From the NCBI RefSeq assembly GCF_000423465.1, contig NZ_AUIA01000019.1:1-64000 (forward strand): a stretch of DNA of 64,000 nucleotides, in the 5' to 3' direction. The number at the start of each line of letters is the position of its first letter. Within the stretch, counting starts at the first letter, position 1. Position numbers and translations under genes: made by a program. Origin of the DNA: Propionicicella superfundia DSM 22317. Lineage in GTDB: Bacteria > Actinomycetota > Actinomycetes > Propionibacteriales > Propionibacteriaceae. The notes under the pieces were generated by a model that worked only from the letters and a program-made list of their open reading frames with translations, ran no database searches and was not told the DNA's origin. Positions 53,976-61,872 of the stretch are shown here, piece by piece.

Positions 53976-54200
53976 TCACCGGGCCCGTTCGGGTGTCACC
54001 GGTCCGTGCCGATGACCGTCGATGACCTCCTTCAGGCGGCGCCCGGTGGACTTCACCGACTCCGTGTGGCCCTCGGCCTCGTCGAATCGCTCATCGATTC
54101 TGTGCGCCAGATCCGCGATCCGTTCTGACAGCCGCTGCTCCGACTCCGCCATTGCTGCGATGATGCTCTGCTCAAGGCCGTGAATGTCCTGTTCCGTCAT
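53976..54200 (-). CDS. Small predicted coiled-coil protein
   Basis: A 74-residue hydrophilic protein with helical heptad-like sequence (LEQSIIAAMAESEQRLSERI, AHRIDERFDEAEGH) and no recognised domain. It has an ATG start but no strong ribosome-binding site. The composition is protein-like rather than that of a GC-rich shadow frame. It stands alone beyond the end of the ribose operon. Confidence 0.45.
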   Translation of the reverse strand: MTEQDIHGLEQSIIAAMAESEQRLSERIADLAHRIDERFDEAEGHTESVKSTGRRLKEVIDGHRHGPVTPERAR

Positions 54201-54347
54201 GCCTGGTGACGGTACTGTGACCCGAGGCTGCTACGTACCCCCGGCCGGGCAAATAGGTACGAGCAGAAACACGCCACATGCGTGCCAGCGTCCACACGCA
54301 TTACCTTTTCTCGTTGCGGCACTGCCCCGGCCCGAGCCGGCGGCTGT

Positions 54348-54920
54348 TCACGGCTGGGGATCGAACCGGCGACCTTCCGGTTTGGACGGCAGCAGTGCCA
54401 GGACGATCACGATCGGGCCACCGACGTACGGCACCAGTTCGAGCAGGGCCCACAGTCCTGCAAGGTTCGCATCGTGCAGTCGACGCCACAGCAGCGCCAG
54501 GGCGGGCACGAGCAGAGCGAGCCCGATGACGAGGGACAGGCCGACCCCGGCGAACATCACGCCCGCGCTCGGCGCGTGCACCAGGCCGGGCGACGTCTCG
54601 GAGAAGACCTCGTTGCCGTTCGCGTCGAAGCCCATGCTTGTCCTGATGGGGTTCTGCGCTGCCCAGGTCGCGCTGTTGACCGCGCCGATCACCGCCAGGC
54701 CGCTCGGGATCAACTGGACGAGGAACCCGAACAAGGACGGCCACCAGTACTCGCTGCGTGAGGCTCGCCCCGTGAACACCGCGTACTTCTTGAAGAATCG
54801 CTTCACTGCGGTGCCGAACGACGCCCCGTACAGGGGACGGGAAAGGTCGGCCGGGTCGCTTGCGCCGCCCAAGTCTGTGGAGAGCCCCACGACACAGGGC
54901 TCCGGTGCTGGAATCGTCAT
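54348..54920 (-). CDS. DUF805 family membrane protein
   Basis: The 190-residue protein has the DUF805 opening FKKYAVFTGRASRSEYWWPSLF, several membrane helices and the typical LLWRRLHDANLAGLWALLELVP followed by LALLPSKPEGRRFD at the C-terminus. DUF805 proteins are small membrane proteins of unknown function. I chose the ATG (MTIPAPEP) with AGAGAAGAG upstream over in-frame starts further out. Confidence 0.82.
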   Translation of the reverse strand: MTIPAPEPCVVGLSTDLGGASDPADLSRPLYGASFGTAVKRFFKKYAVFTGRASRSEYWWPSLFGFLVQLIPSGLAVIGAVNSATWAAQNPIRTSMGFDANGNEVFSETSPGLVHAPSAGVMFAGVGLSLVIGLALLVPALALLWRRLHDANLAGLWALLELVPYVGGPIVIVLALLPSKPEGRRFDPQP

Positions 54921-55134
54921 GCTCTCTTCTCTCATGTGCCAGCGCTGGAAGTCAGCGCGGGCTTGAAGCGGCATCAGTGTGAGTCGACTCTGTGGTCGAT
55001 GGGGCGGGACGCAGGGCACGTTGGGACTTTGTGCGGGCGATCCGGGATGTTGGCTGGGGTTGGTACGAGCGCGAAGGGGGCGGATAGGTAGGGCACAAGC
55101 GTGGACTACGGGCCTGGGCGCGGCGCCTCCTTCG

Positions 55135-55395
55135 GCGACCGGTTCTTTGTCCGCAAGGCGCCGTGCTGGGAGCCGGCGTGGGCGCTCGGTCGCGCCGACG
55201 ACACAGATCTCTTCGGGTGCGGCGGGCGGCCGGCCAACTGTCTGCGATCTGCCGACGGTGAGGATGAACGCGAGAACTCGGCCTGCCGTGAGCGACGAGG
55301 TGTGTCTTGGCCGTCAGCCCGCCACGCGAGCGGCCGATCGCGTGATCAGCGGATTCATCACCGAACTCCTTGCCGTTCGTACCTGCTTCTGTGCC
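55135..55395 (-). pseudogene. Decayed IS5-family transposase fragment
   Basis: On the minus strand one frame reads GDESADHAIGRSRGGLTAKTHLV, the hallmark of IS5-family DDE transposases. The neighbouring frame continues with GRVLAFILT and the first frame returns with GRQIADS-like sequence; further on RPRRLPARRLADKEP resembles the conserved RxxRxxxLADKAY block. At least two frameshifts and the loss of both ends mean it is inactive. No terminal inverted repeats were found. Confidence 0.65.
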
Positions 55396-55582
55396 CCGAC
55401 GGTTGGGCGTCGACGAGTTCGGGCAGCGGAAGGGGATCGCGCCGCGGGGATTCGAATCAGCCCCTGAACGCCTGCTGCGTTCGTGGGAGCTGAGTCGTAG
55501 ATGGAGGGCAGTCAAACGGGGACTGCCGCAGGCGTACGGTCGTCGACGGCGAACTGAGACGCTGACAGGCGCCGTTCCGGGA

Positions 55583-55876
55583 GGGTCCTTTCGACAGGCT
55601 CAAGGGTCCTTTCGACAGGCTCAAGGGTCCTTTCGACAGGCTCAAGGGTCCTTTCGGCAGGCTCAAGGGTCCTTTCGGCAGGCTCAAGGGTCCTTTCGGC
55701 AGGCTCAAGGGTCCTTTCGGCAGGCTCGTGGGTTCTTTCGGGGGGCTCGTGGGTTCTTTCGGGGGGCTCGTGGGTTCTTTCGGGGGGCTCGTGGGTTCTT
55801 TCGGGGGGCTCGTGGGTCCTTTCGGCATGCTCAAGGGTCCTTTCGGGGGGCTCATGGGTCCTTTCGACATGCTCAA
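55583..55876. repeat. Fourteen-copy 21-bp tandem repeat
   Basis: Fourteen contiguous 21-bp units built on GGGTCCTTTC plus GRCAGGCTCAA or a GGGGGGCTCGT variant, followed by a degenerate fifteenth. Three unit classes are arranged in blocks: units 1-7 ACAGG/GCAGG, 8-11 GGGGG, 12-14 mixed. The core TTTCGACAGGCTCAA resembles a short interspersed sequence seen in many high-GC genomes (from memory). Because 21 is divisible by three, both strands have open heptapeptide frames, but these have no start signals or homology. It lies upstream of the WhiB-like gene. The 54921-56068 interval otherwise holds only the transposase remnant. Confidence 0.95.
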
Positions 55877-56068
55877 GGGTCCTTCGGGCGAGCTACGGAG
55901 TTGTCGGTCGGAGACTACGAGTGTCTGGTTCCCAGCGGGCAAGGCCCGAGTGCTGAGCCCGTACTCCGGGCGCCGCTGATCCATTCTGGACGCAGATCGG
56001 TCGTGTCCAGCCGGGCGGCCGAAGAGGGGGCCGTTGCGCCCCCATGGGCGCGCGAGGATCGGAGAGCC

Positions 56069-56371
56069 GTGCAAAGCGCAGAGGCGGGTCGTGTCTACCG
56101 CAGGGCTACTTTCAGACGGCTGCTTCAGGACGTGATGGCCTTTGACGGCGGGCGGTGTCGCGCGGCATCGGTGGAACCGTATTGGTTCGACGAGACTGCG
56201 CGCGCAAAGGACCAGGCTCGGGCGCTGGCGATCTGCGACCGATGCCAACTGGCGGAGTCGTGTCTGGCGAGGGGCACGAGGGTCATGGGTTCTGGAGTAT
56301 GGGGTGGAGAGGTTCTCCACGAGGGCCGTGTGCTGAAGCATCCGTCGACGCGGGGGGTCGAGTCGCCGTGA
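56069..56371 (+). CDS. WhiB-like iron-sulfur transcriptional regulator
   Basis: The 100-residue protein carries the WhiB pattern: Cys30 (GGRC), then ICDRCQLAESC with Cys56, Cys59 and Cys65, and the G[VI]WGG turn (SGVWGGEV) at 76-82. These four cysteines hold a 4Fe-4S cluster in the family. I chose the GTG with GGAG just upstream; a GTG/ATG pair at 56132/56135 would remove 21 residues. WhiB proteins bind the principal sigma factor and tune transcription. The stop overlaps the start of the TPR gene, an unusual partner, and the 21-bp repeat array lies 190 bases upstream. Confidence 0.85.
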   Translation: MQSAEAGRVYRRATFRRLLQDVMAFDGGRCRAASVEPYWFDETARAKDQARALAICDRCQLAESCLARGTRVMGSGVWGGEVLHEGRVLKHPSTRGVESP

Positions 56372-58977
56372 TGCCTCAGGACTTCGGACGGAGCCCGCAC
56401 AGCCCCGGATCGCCGGCTGAGCGGGCGCAGGTCGCGATCGCTGCGCTGGCCGCACTGTCGGACGGGAGGCAGGACGGGCCGTTGGCGTTGGCGAACACGT
56501 TGCGGCAGATCGAGAGCCTGATCTCCGAGTACGGTCACGACTCGTTGCCGGCGACACGGTTGACCGTGGCCCGGCTCCGCCTGCGTCGAGGGACGGCGTT
56601 GGCGAGGCTTCGTGAGGTCGACGCGGCGCTGGAGGAGTTCGAACGCTTGGACGGCGCTCTGGGGGCCTCCTCCGATCCTTTGCTGCGCGAGGTGGCAGCG
56701 GAGGCATCGATCGCCCGTGCGGACCAGCTCAGGGCAGTCGGTCGGCGGGACGAGGCGCTGGCCGCTCTCCATGGGTTCACGGCGCGGTACGCAGACGCGG
56801 TTCAGCCCCACACGCAGCGGTTGCATGCTCAAGGGCAGTTGGATCTGGTCAGGTGGCTGAACGAGTCGCGGAACCCGGGCGACGGCCCGGCGGGCAACCG
56901 GCCGGTGGTCGATGCGTGCGATGCGCTTGTCGCAGCGCATGGCCGCAGCGACGACGGTTTCGAGGCCGGGTGCGTCGTGCTGGCGCTTCGCGTGAAGGCG
57001 GCCGCGCTGAGAGAACAGGCCGACTGGGCGGGTACAGGCGACGACTCCGGCGCCGCGGCGCTGCTGGAGCAGGCGGACGCGCTCGCCGGAGAGGCGTGGC
57101 TTCGCTACGCAGATGTCGATGACGAGTTGGCCGAGGCCGAGCTTCTCGACCTGATGGTGGATCGCGTCGAGACCCAGAGTTCGTCGGAGTGGATACTCGA
57201 AGAGACGGAGCGGTTGCTCCGCCGGTTCGGAGATGTGGACAACCCCGAGTTGCGGGCCGGCATTGCGCGGACGTTGCTGCTGCGCGCGGAGACCCAACGG
57301 GCGCTGGGCGACGTCGACGAGGCGCTTGTCACCTTGAACAGACTGGTTTCGAGCTATCTCGAGAGCGACGATGTGATGGCGTGTCAGGTGGCGGTCCAGG
57401 GGGTGTTGGAGCGTGGCGATCTCCTGTGGCAGCAGGGGCGTGAAGATGAGGCGCTGCCGGACCTGCTGAGCGTCGTCCGTGTCTTCCAGAACGAGGGCCG
57501 CGCATCTGTCGACGAGACAGTGCGGCTGCGCGCGGCCGAAGCGCTGACGATGACTGCGAACATGCTGGCCGAACGCCTCCCGTGCGATCCTGTGGCGGGT
57601 GGAACTCGCAGCGTCTCGTGGTCGGTCCACAATGCTCCGACGGGCGGGTTCTCCGATGGTTCGGATGACGAGGCCTATGCCCTTGTCGTGAACACGCTCG
57701 TGTGGCTGTTCGCGAGCGATCGATCGCGTCCGATCCGCCGGCTGGTCTCCGGCGCGCTGGACGATCTCGGCCGGTACCAGTTGTCCCGAGGGCACATCGA
57801 TGCCGGAGTGGCCACCTGCCGCCGTCTGGCAGGGCTCTTCGTCGACGACACGGATCCCGAGATCGCGTGCGACGTGGTGGCTGCACTCCTCGAGAGCGGC
57901 CGAGCGCTTGCGGCTTGTGGTCGCCACCAGGAGGCTCTCGCCCTGTACGACCTTGCGCTCGGACGTCCGGGAGTCGATCACGAGCTCACCCTGGGTGAGA
58001 TCCTGACCGAAACGCGTTCTGCTCGACTGATCTGCAAGCGCCAACTGACCGTCGAAGACGGGGAGGCCGGCGATGCCGCCCCTCCGGGCGAGCCCGTGGG
58101 CTCGGCACGCGGGACCGTCACGGAGGAACTGCGTCGTGCCGAAGGCCTGCAGGCGGAAGGAGATCTGCGCGGATCGAGCACGGTGTACAGCCGAGTCATC
58201 GCGTCATGCGTTGCGGCCGGCCACCCGTTGCCACGCTGCCGATGCCCGTACGCGATGGTGAGGAAGGCGCAGAACCTCGACGCACAGGGGGATCGGGAGG
58301 CAGCGCTGGCGTGCGTCGAAGAGGCGCTGGAACTCCAGGACGGCGGCCGTTCGATGGGCACGGAACACGACATCGCGCACGCCCTCCGACTGAAAGCGAT
58401 CCTGCTCGACAGGCTGGGCCGCCATGAGGAGGAGCTGGACGTCTACGCCGAAAGCGTCGCACGATGGGCCGCGTCAACCGATTCCGAGCTCCGCGAGATC
58501 GCCGCCTCCGCCATGTGGGCCGAGGGAACAGCGTTGGCCGATCAGAACCGACTGGCGCTTGCTGCGGTCACGTACCGATCGGCCGCGCGCCGCTACCTTG
58601 CCGACGCGAAACCGGCCATTCGCCTTCACGGCGTCGAAGCCGCGCTCGGTCTGGCGGAACTCGAACAGACGCAGGGCCGGCCCGGGGCCGCGATCGAGTG
58701 GTACCGGGCCGCGATCGAGGCGGCCGCCGGACAGAAGGCGCCGGACGTCCGCGAAGCCGGCGTGAGGGCCCGGGTCGGCCTCGCGCGGGCCTACGCGAGG
58801 GAAGGTCGCTCCCGACTCGCCGCGGAGCAGTTCAGCGCCGCGTTGCGTGCCTCCCGCTATGACGTGAGCGAGAGGACTCGCAACGGTCTGAAGGGCGAAC
58901 TGCGTGACGCGCGGTCGGCGGCTGGTGGCGCATTGTCCCGCCTTCGCCGTCGACTCGCCGACCTCCGTCGCGGGTGA
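56371..58977 (+). CDS. Large TPR-repeat protein translationally coupled to the WhiB-like gene
   Basis: An 868-residue, almost wholly alpha-helical protein. Repeated helix pairs of the TPR type occur throughout, for example GDVDEALVTLNRLVSSY, CGRHQEALALYDLALGR, QGDREAALACVEEALEL and QGRPGAAIEWYRAAIEA. A Cys cluster HPLPRCRCPYAM near residue 620 stands out. No signal peptide, membrane helix or catalytic domain is seen. Start is the ATG overlapping the WhiB stop (TGATG), or a GTG one codon earlier (GTGA). It probably acts as a cytoplasmic scaffold; the tight coupling suggests interaction with, or regulation alongside, the WhiB-like protein. Target unknown. Confidence 0.75.
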   Translation: MPQDFGRSPHSPGSPAERAQVAIAALAALSDGRQDGPLALANTLRQIESLISEYGHDSLPATRLTVARLRLRRGTALARLREVDAALEEFERLDGALGASSDPLLREVAAEASIARADQLRAVGRRDEALAALHGFTARYADAVQPHTQRLHAQGQLDLVRWLNESRNPGDGPAGNRPVVDACDALVAAHGRSDDGFEAGCVVLALRVKAAALREQADWAGTGDDSGAAALLEQADALAGEAWLRYADVDDELAEAELLDLMVDRVETQSSSEWILEETERLLRRFGDVDNPELRAGIARTLLLRAETQRALGDVDEALVTLNRLVSSYLESDDVMACQVAVQGVLERGDLLWQQGREDEALPDLLSVVRVFQNEGRASVDETVRLRAAEALTMTANMLAERLPCDPVAGGTRSVSWSVHNAPTGGFSDGSDDEAYALVVNTLVWLFASDRSRPIRRLVSGALDDLGRYQLSRGHIDAGVATCRRLAGLFVDDTDPEIACDVVAALLESGRALAACGRHQEALALYDLALGRPGVDHELTLGEILTETRSARLICKRQLTVEDGEAGDAAPPGEPVGSARGTVTEELRRAEGLQAEGDLRGSSTVYSRVIASCVAAGHPLPRCRCPYAMVRKAQNLDAQGDREAALACVEEALELQDGGRSMGTEHDIAHALRLKAILLDRLGRHEEELDVYAESVARWAASTDSELREIAASAMWAEGTALADQNRLALAAVTYRSAARRYLADAKPAIRLHGVEAALGLAELEQTQGRPGAAIEWYRAAIEAAAGQKAPDVREAGVRARVGLARAYAREGRSRLAAEQFSAALRASRYDVSERTRNGLKGELRDARSAAGGALSRLRRRLADLRRG

Positions 58978-59215
58978 ATCACGAATGCCACGTCGACACC
59001 ACGTAGTCGGATGTCGGTGGGCACTGAGGGCGGACGTTGTCGGTACGTGGATCGTCGAGGGTCGTCCTGAGCGGGGTCGTGACGCGTCGATCATGGGGTC
59101 GACTCACTCGGTGGACGAGGGCGAACCGGGACTATCTGGTCTCCGTGGATTCGGCTTCATTCGACCGTTCCGAGGGCGTCGATGCCGTAGGGCCTTCTAC
59201 CTGGAGTAGTCCGTT

Positions 59216-61213
59216 ATGAACCGCAAGTCCTGCTTCGCCGCGGCCTCCTTGGCCGTCGTCACGATCTCGTCGTGCGCGATCGGCCTGGCCGCTCCCGCCC
59301 ACGCCGACGACGCCGCGCCGATCGAGCCCACCTCCACGACGACAGCCGCAACGCCGGTCGAGGAGCCCGCCACCAGCCCGGCGACGGAGGTGACGTCGGG
59401 TCTCCCATCCGACGCGCCGCAACCCCCTGCAGCGGACCAGGACGAGACGCCGACGCCAGACCCGATCCCGGTCGCGGACGAGCAGGGCGAGACGTCGAAA
59501 CCCGAACCGGCTCACGCCACGGCTGCTGCCGATGACGCCTCTGCGTCGGAGCCTGCTCCCGCGGCGGTGGCGTCGGCCGCTCAGACGTCGCGGGCGAAGC
59601 CGCAGCCGAGGGCTGCGAGCGACTACGCCACGACCGTTGACGTTGCTCAGGTCGGGGTTTCGCTCACGGGCCCGAAGGCCTCCCTGACCGTGACGATGCC
59701 GATGGGCAACACCCCGGCGGGCACGCTGAAGAACTTGACGGCTGTCCTCGTCAACACCTCCGCCTACGAGCTGCGGCTCGTCGAGAACGTGTCCAGCTAC
59801 GACGTCCGGATCACCGGATCGGGTTCTGCGAACGTCACCGTGGAGTCGTACGACGTGCCGAGTCCGGTCACGCTCCAGCCCGGCGCGTCGATCACCGTGA
59901 CGGTAGCTGCCGGCGTCAAGACCGGAGGCACCGCGGCCGCCAATCCGTCCGCGGCCGTCGGCTACAACGTCGCCCGTGTCTACAACCAGAACTGGAACGA
60001 CGACGACTTCTACAACGACGGCTACCCCGGGTCGATCCAGCAGCCGCATATGGACAGCTCCGTGTACACCGTCAACGCGTCGGATGCGGATCTTCAGGGT
60101 GTTCTCGACAGCGAACACTGGTCCATCGGCGGGGCCTCGCCGGGTGAGGTCTACGGCCAGCACGCCGTGTTGGCCAACGATCTCGATGTGCCGATCGTCG
60201 TGCGCTACGTCGGCGCGAACGACGCCGGCACGATCGCCCCCTACATCGGCGAGACCATCAAGGGCTGGCCGGGGGAGGTCACCCTCAGGCCCGGGGAGTC
60301 CACCAGCCCGTTCGACCTCTTGGTCGGGATGCCGTCGTTCATCGGCAACGAGGCGAAGGGCACGAGCGGCACCTTCTGGTGGCAGTGGAGCATCACCGCG
60401 ATCGATGCGCCGGTCGCGGTCGACGACGAGACCAGCACCGCGTACGGCGCCCCCGTCGACATCGACGTGCTCGCGAACGACTCCGGGGCGGGGCTCACGG
60501 TCACCGGCGTCGAGGGCGACGGCGACACGGCCACGGTCGGCTCCTGGCAGTCCGCCGTCGACGGCGACGGCCGCCCTGTCGTGCGGTTCACCCCGGCCGA
60601 CGGGTTCACCGGCACCGCGACCGCGACGTACACGGTGACCGACGCCTACGGACAGATCGCGACCGCGACCATCACCGTGACGGTCGGTGCACCACCGGTC
60701 GAGCCGGTCGTGGTCGACGATCGCAGAGAGGTCGGCGCGGGCGGCTCCGTCACGCTCGATCCGCTCGCGAACGACTCCGGGTTCGTCGCAGACACTCTCA
60801 CGCTCGACGTCGACGCCGCGGAGCTTCCCGACGCGTGGCACCTCAACGCTGACGGGACGGTGACCTTCACGGCCCCTGCGGGTTTCGTGGGTCAGACACG
60901 CATCGGCTACTCGTGGCGGAGCGTCGACGGTCTCATGCACGAGGGCGTCATCACGGTGACTGTCGCAGCGGCGCCCGCCAAGCCGAGCGAACCGGCCATC
61001 AAGCCCGACCAGCAGCTCCCTGTCGTCGGGGACGAGACGATCGCCTCCACGAGCGCGCCGGACCCCACGGGCCAGGAGCCGTACCACGGAAGGGGCCTGC
61101 CGAACACGGGCTCCTCGCTGAGTGAGAGCGACGCCTGGACGCTCGGCCTTGTCGGGCTGGGTTCGGTCGGCATCGGCACCTGGCTCGTGGCGGCACGCCG
61201 CCGATGGAGCTGA
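59216..61213 (+). CDS. LPXTG wall-anchored surface protein with two tandem Ig-like (cadherin-type) domains
   Basis: A Sec signal peptide ends at about AHA-DD (residue 31), followed by a Thr/Pro/Glu/Ala-rich region to about 140. A middle beta domain (about 140-400) has YDVRITGSGSANVTVESYDV and aromatic NQNWNDDDFYNDGY. Two Ig-like repeats of the VLANDSG/PLANDSG type occupy about 400-590. The C-terminus has the sortase motif LPNTG near residue 628, a hydrophobic helix and the tail ARRRWS. It is exported and linked to peptidoglycan; ligand unknown. It follows the WhiB-TPR pair after 238 bases and ends at a strong terminator. Confidence 0.9.
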   Translation: MNRKSCFAAASLAVVTISSCAIGLAAPAHADDAAPIEPTSTTTAATPVEEPATSPATEVTSGLPSDAPQPPAADQDETPTPDPIPVADEQGETSKPEPAHATAAADDASASEPAPAAVASAAQTSRAKPQPRAASDYATTVDVAQVGVSLTGPKASLTVTMPMGNTPAGTLKNLTAVLVNTSAYELRLVENVSSYDVRITGSGSANVTVESYDVPSPVTLQPGASITVTVAAGVKTGGTAAANPSAAVGYNVARVYNQNWNDDDFYNDGYPGSIQQPHMDSSVYTVNASDADLQGVLDSEHWSIGGASPGEVYGQHAVLANDLDVPIVVRYVGANDAGTIAPYIGETIKGWPGEVTLRPGESTSPFDLLVGMPSFIGNEAKGTSGTFWWQWSITAIDAPVAVDDETSTAYGAPVDIDVLANDSGAGLTVTGVEGDGDTATVGSWQSAVDGDGRPVVRFTPADGFTGTATATYTVTDAYGQIATATITVTVGAPPVEPVVVDDRREVGAGGSVTLDPLANDSGFVADTLTLDVDAAELPDAWHLNADGTVTFTAPAGFVGQTRIGYSWRSVDGLMHEGVITVTVAAAPAKPSEPAIKPDQQLPVVGDETIASTSAPDPTGQEPYHGRGLPNTGSSLSESDAWTLGLVGLGSVGIGTWLVAARRRWS

Positions 61214-61226
61214 CACTTCCGACCAC

Positions 61227-61259
61227 AGAGCCGCCCCGGTTGCAGCCCGGGGCGGCTCT
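61227..61259 (+). terminator. Terminator of the LPXTG surface-protein gene
   Basis: A perfect 13-bp stem AGAGCCGCCCCGG / CCGGGGCGGCTCT with a 7-base loop lies 13 bases after the stop. Confidence 0.85.
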
Positions 61260-61291
61260 CTGCGTCACGGGGATCAGTCCACAATTTCTTT

Positions 61292-61322
61292 GGGGCCGCG
61301 GCGCTCAAGCGACCGCGGCCCC
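61292..61322. other. Second GC hairpin in the long leader before the STAND ATPase
   Basis: GGGGCCGCGG / CCGCGGCCCC is a perfect 10-bp stem with an 11-base loop, flanked by TTTCTTT on one side and TTTGGGG on the other. Between it and the next start I see no gene; small frames in 61214-61872 lack protein-like composition. Confidence 0.5.
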
Positions 61323-61672
61323 TTTGGGGGGATGGAGCCAGCCTCGGAGGGGCTTCGGCGCAACGAAGGGATTTTCGGGAGGAGCGCCGTGCTGACCGAC
61401 TTCAACGAGGGCAACTCTGCCCTGGACCGACCCAGGCCCGTGGCCGTCGCACCCGGTCTAGGGGCGGCCGGCACCACCACCACCGCCCCCGAGGTCGCCG
61501 ACACGTAGGCAGAACACCCGGACTACGGGCTTCGGACACCGAGCAGGACAGCCGCGAGCACCGTGACGGGATGCAGAACCTCCCCGAACCGGGCGTTCTC
61601 GAGACCCGAGCTGCCAGGCCCTGTCCTGCCGGGAGCAGGACGGAGCATCGTCGTCCGTTCCTTCGTTTCGTA

Positions 61673-61733
61673 CGCAGAGCCGCACGGCGGGATACGTGGT
61701 CATGCCGATCAGTTACGGGCGTGCGGCTCTGCG
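61673..61733. promoter_or_regulatory. Spaced 13-bp inverted repeat upstream of the STAND ATPase
   Basis: CGCAGAGCCGCAC and its exact complement GTGCGGCTCTGCG are separated by 35 bases. The block lies 59-200 bases before the possible starts of the ATPase gene and after no gene, so an operator or leader-RNA structure is more likely than a terminator. Confidence 0.45.
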
Positions 61734-61872
61734 ATACGGAAGAAGCCTTGTGAGGTGCCGTTTCGGGTGGCTCGGCGACTACATTCATCTGGTGGCTGAG
61801 CAGCGCGGTCATTCCACCTCCGTACGGGCGACCGGTGTGTGGCATGGCGGACTGTCGAGAACGGAGTCGCCG

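Noticed and set aside
54335-54390. tRNA-like T-arm on the minus strand (GGTTCGATCCCC)
   Set aside because: No matching acceptor, D or anticodon arms; the bases encode the C-terminus of the DUF805 protein.
55583-55876. CRISPR array
   Set aside because: Units are contiguous with no unique spacers and no cas genes are present; it is a simple tandem repeat.
55370-56371. A 333-codon frame fusing repeated heptapeptides to the WhiB-like protein, and a 416-codon minus-strand frame over the same repeats
   Set aside because: A 21-bp period keeps frames open by chance; upstream sequence has no start signal and WhiB proteins are about 80-110 residues.
56125-58044. 639-codon minus-strand frame opposite the TPR gene
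   Set aside because: Antisense shadow; the plus-strand frame shows TPR periodicity and coupling to the WhiB gene.
59132-61216. 694-codon minus-strand frame opposite the LPXTG gene
   Set aside because: Antisense shadow; the plus strand has a signal peptide and sorting signal.
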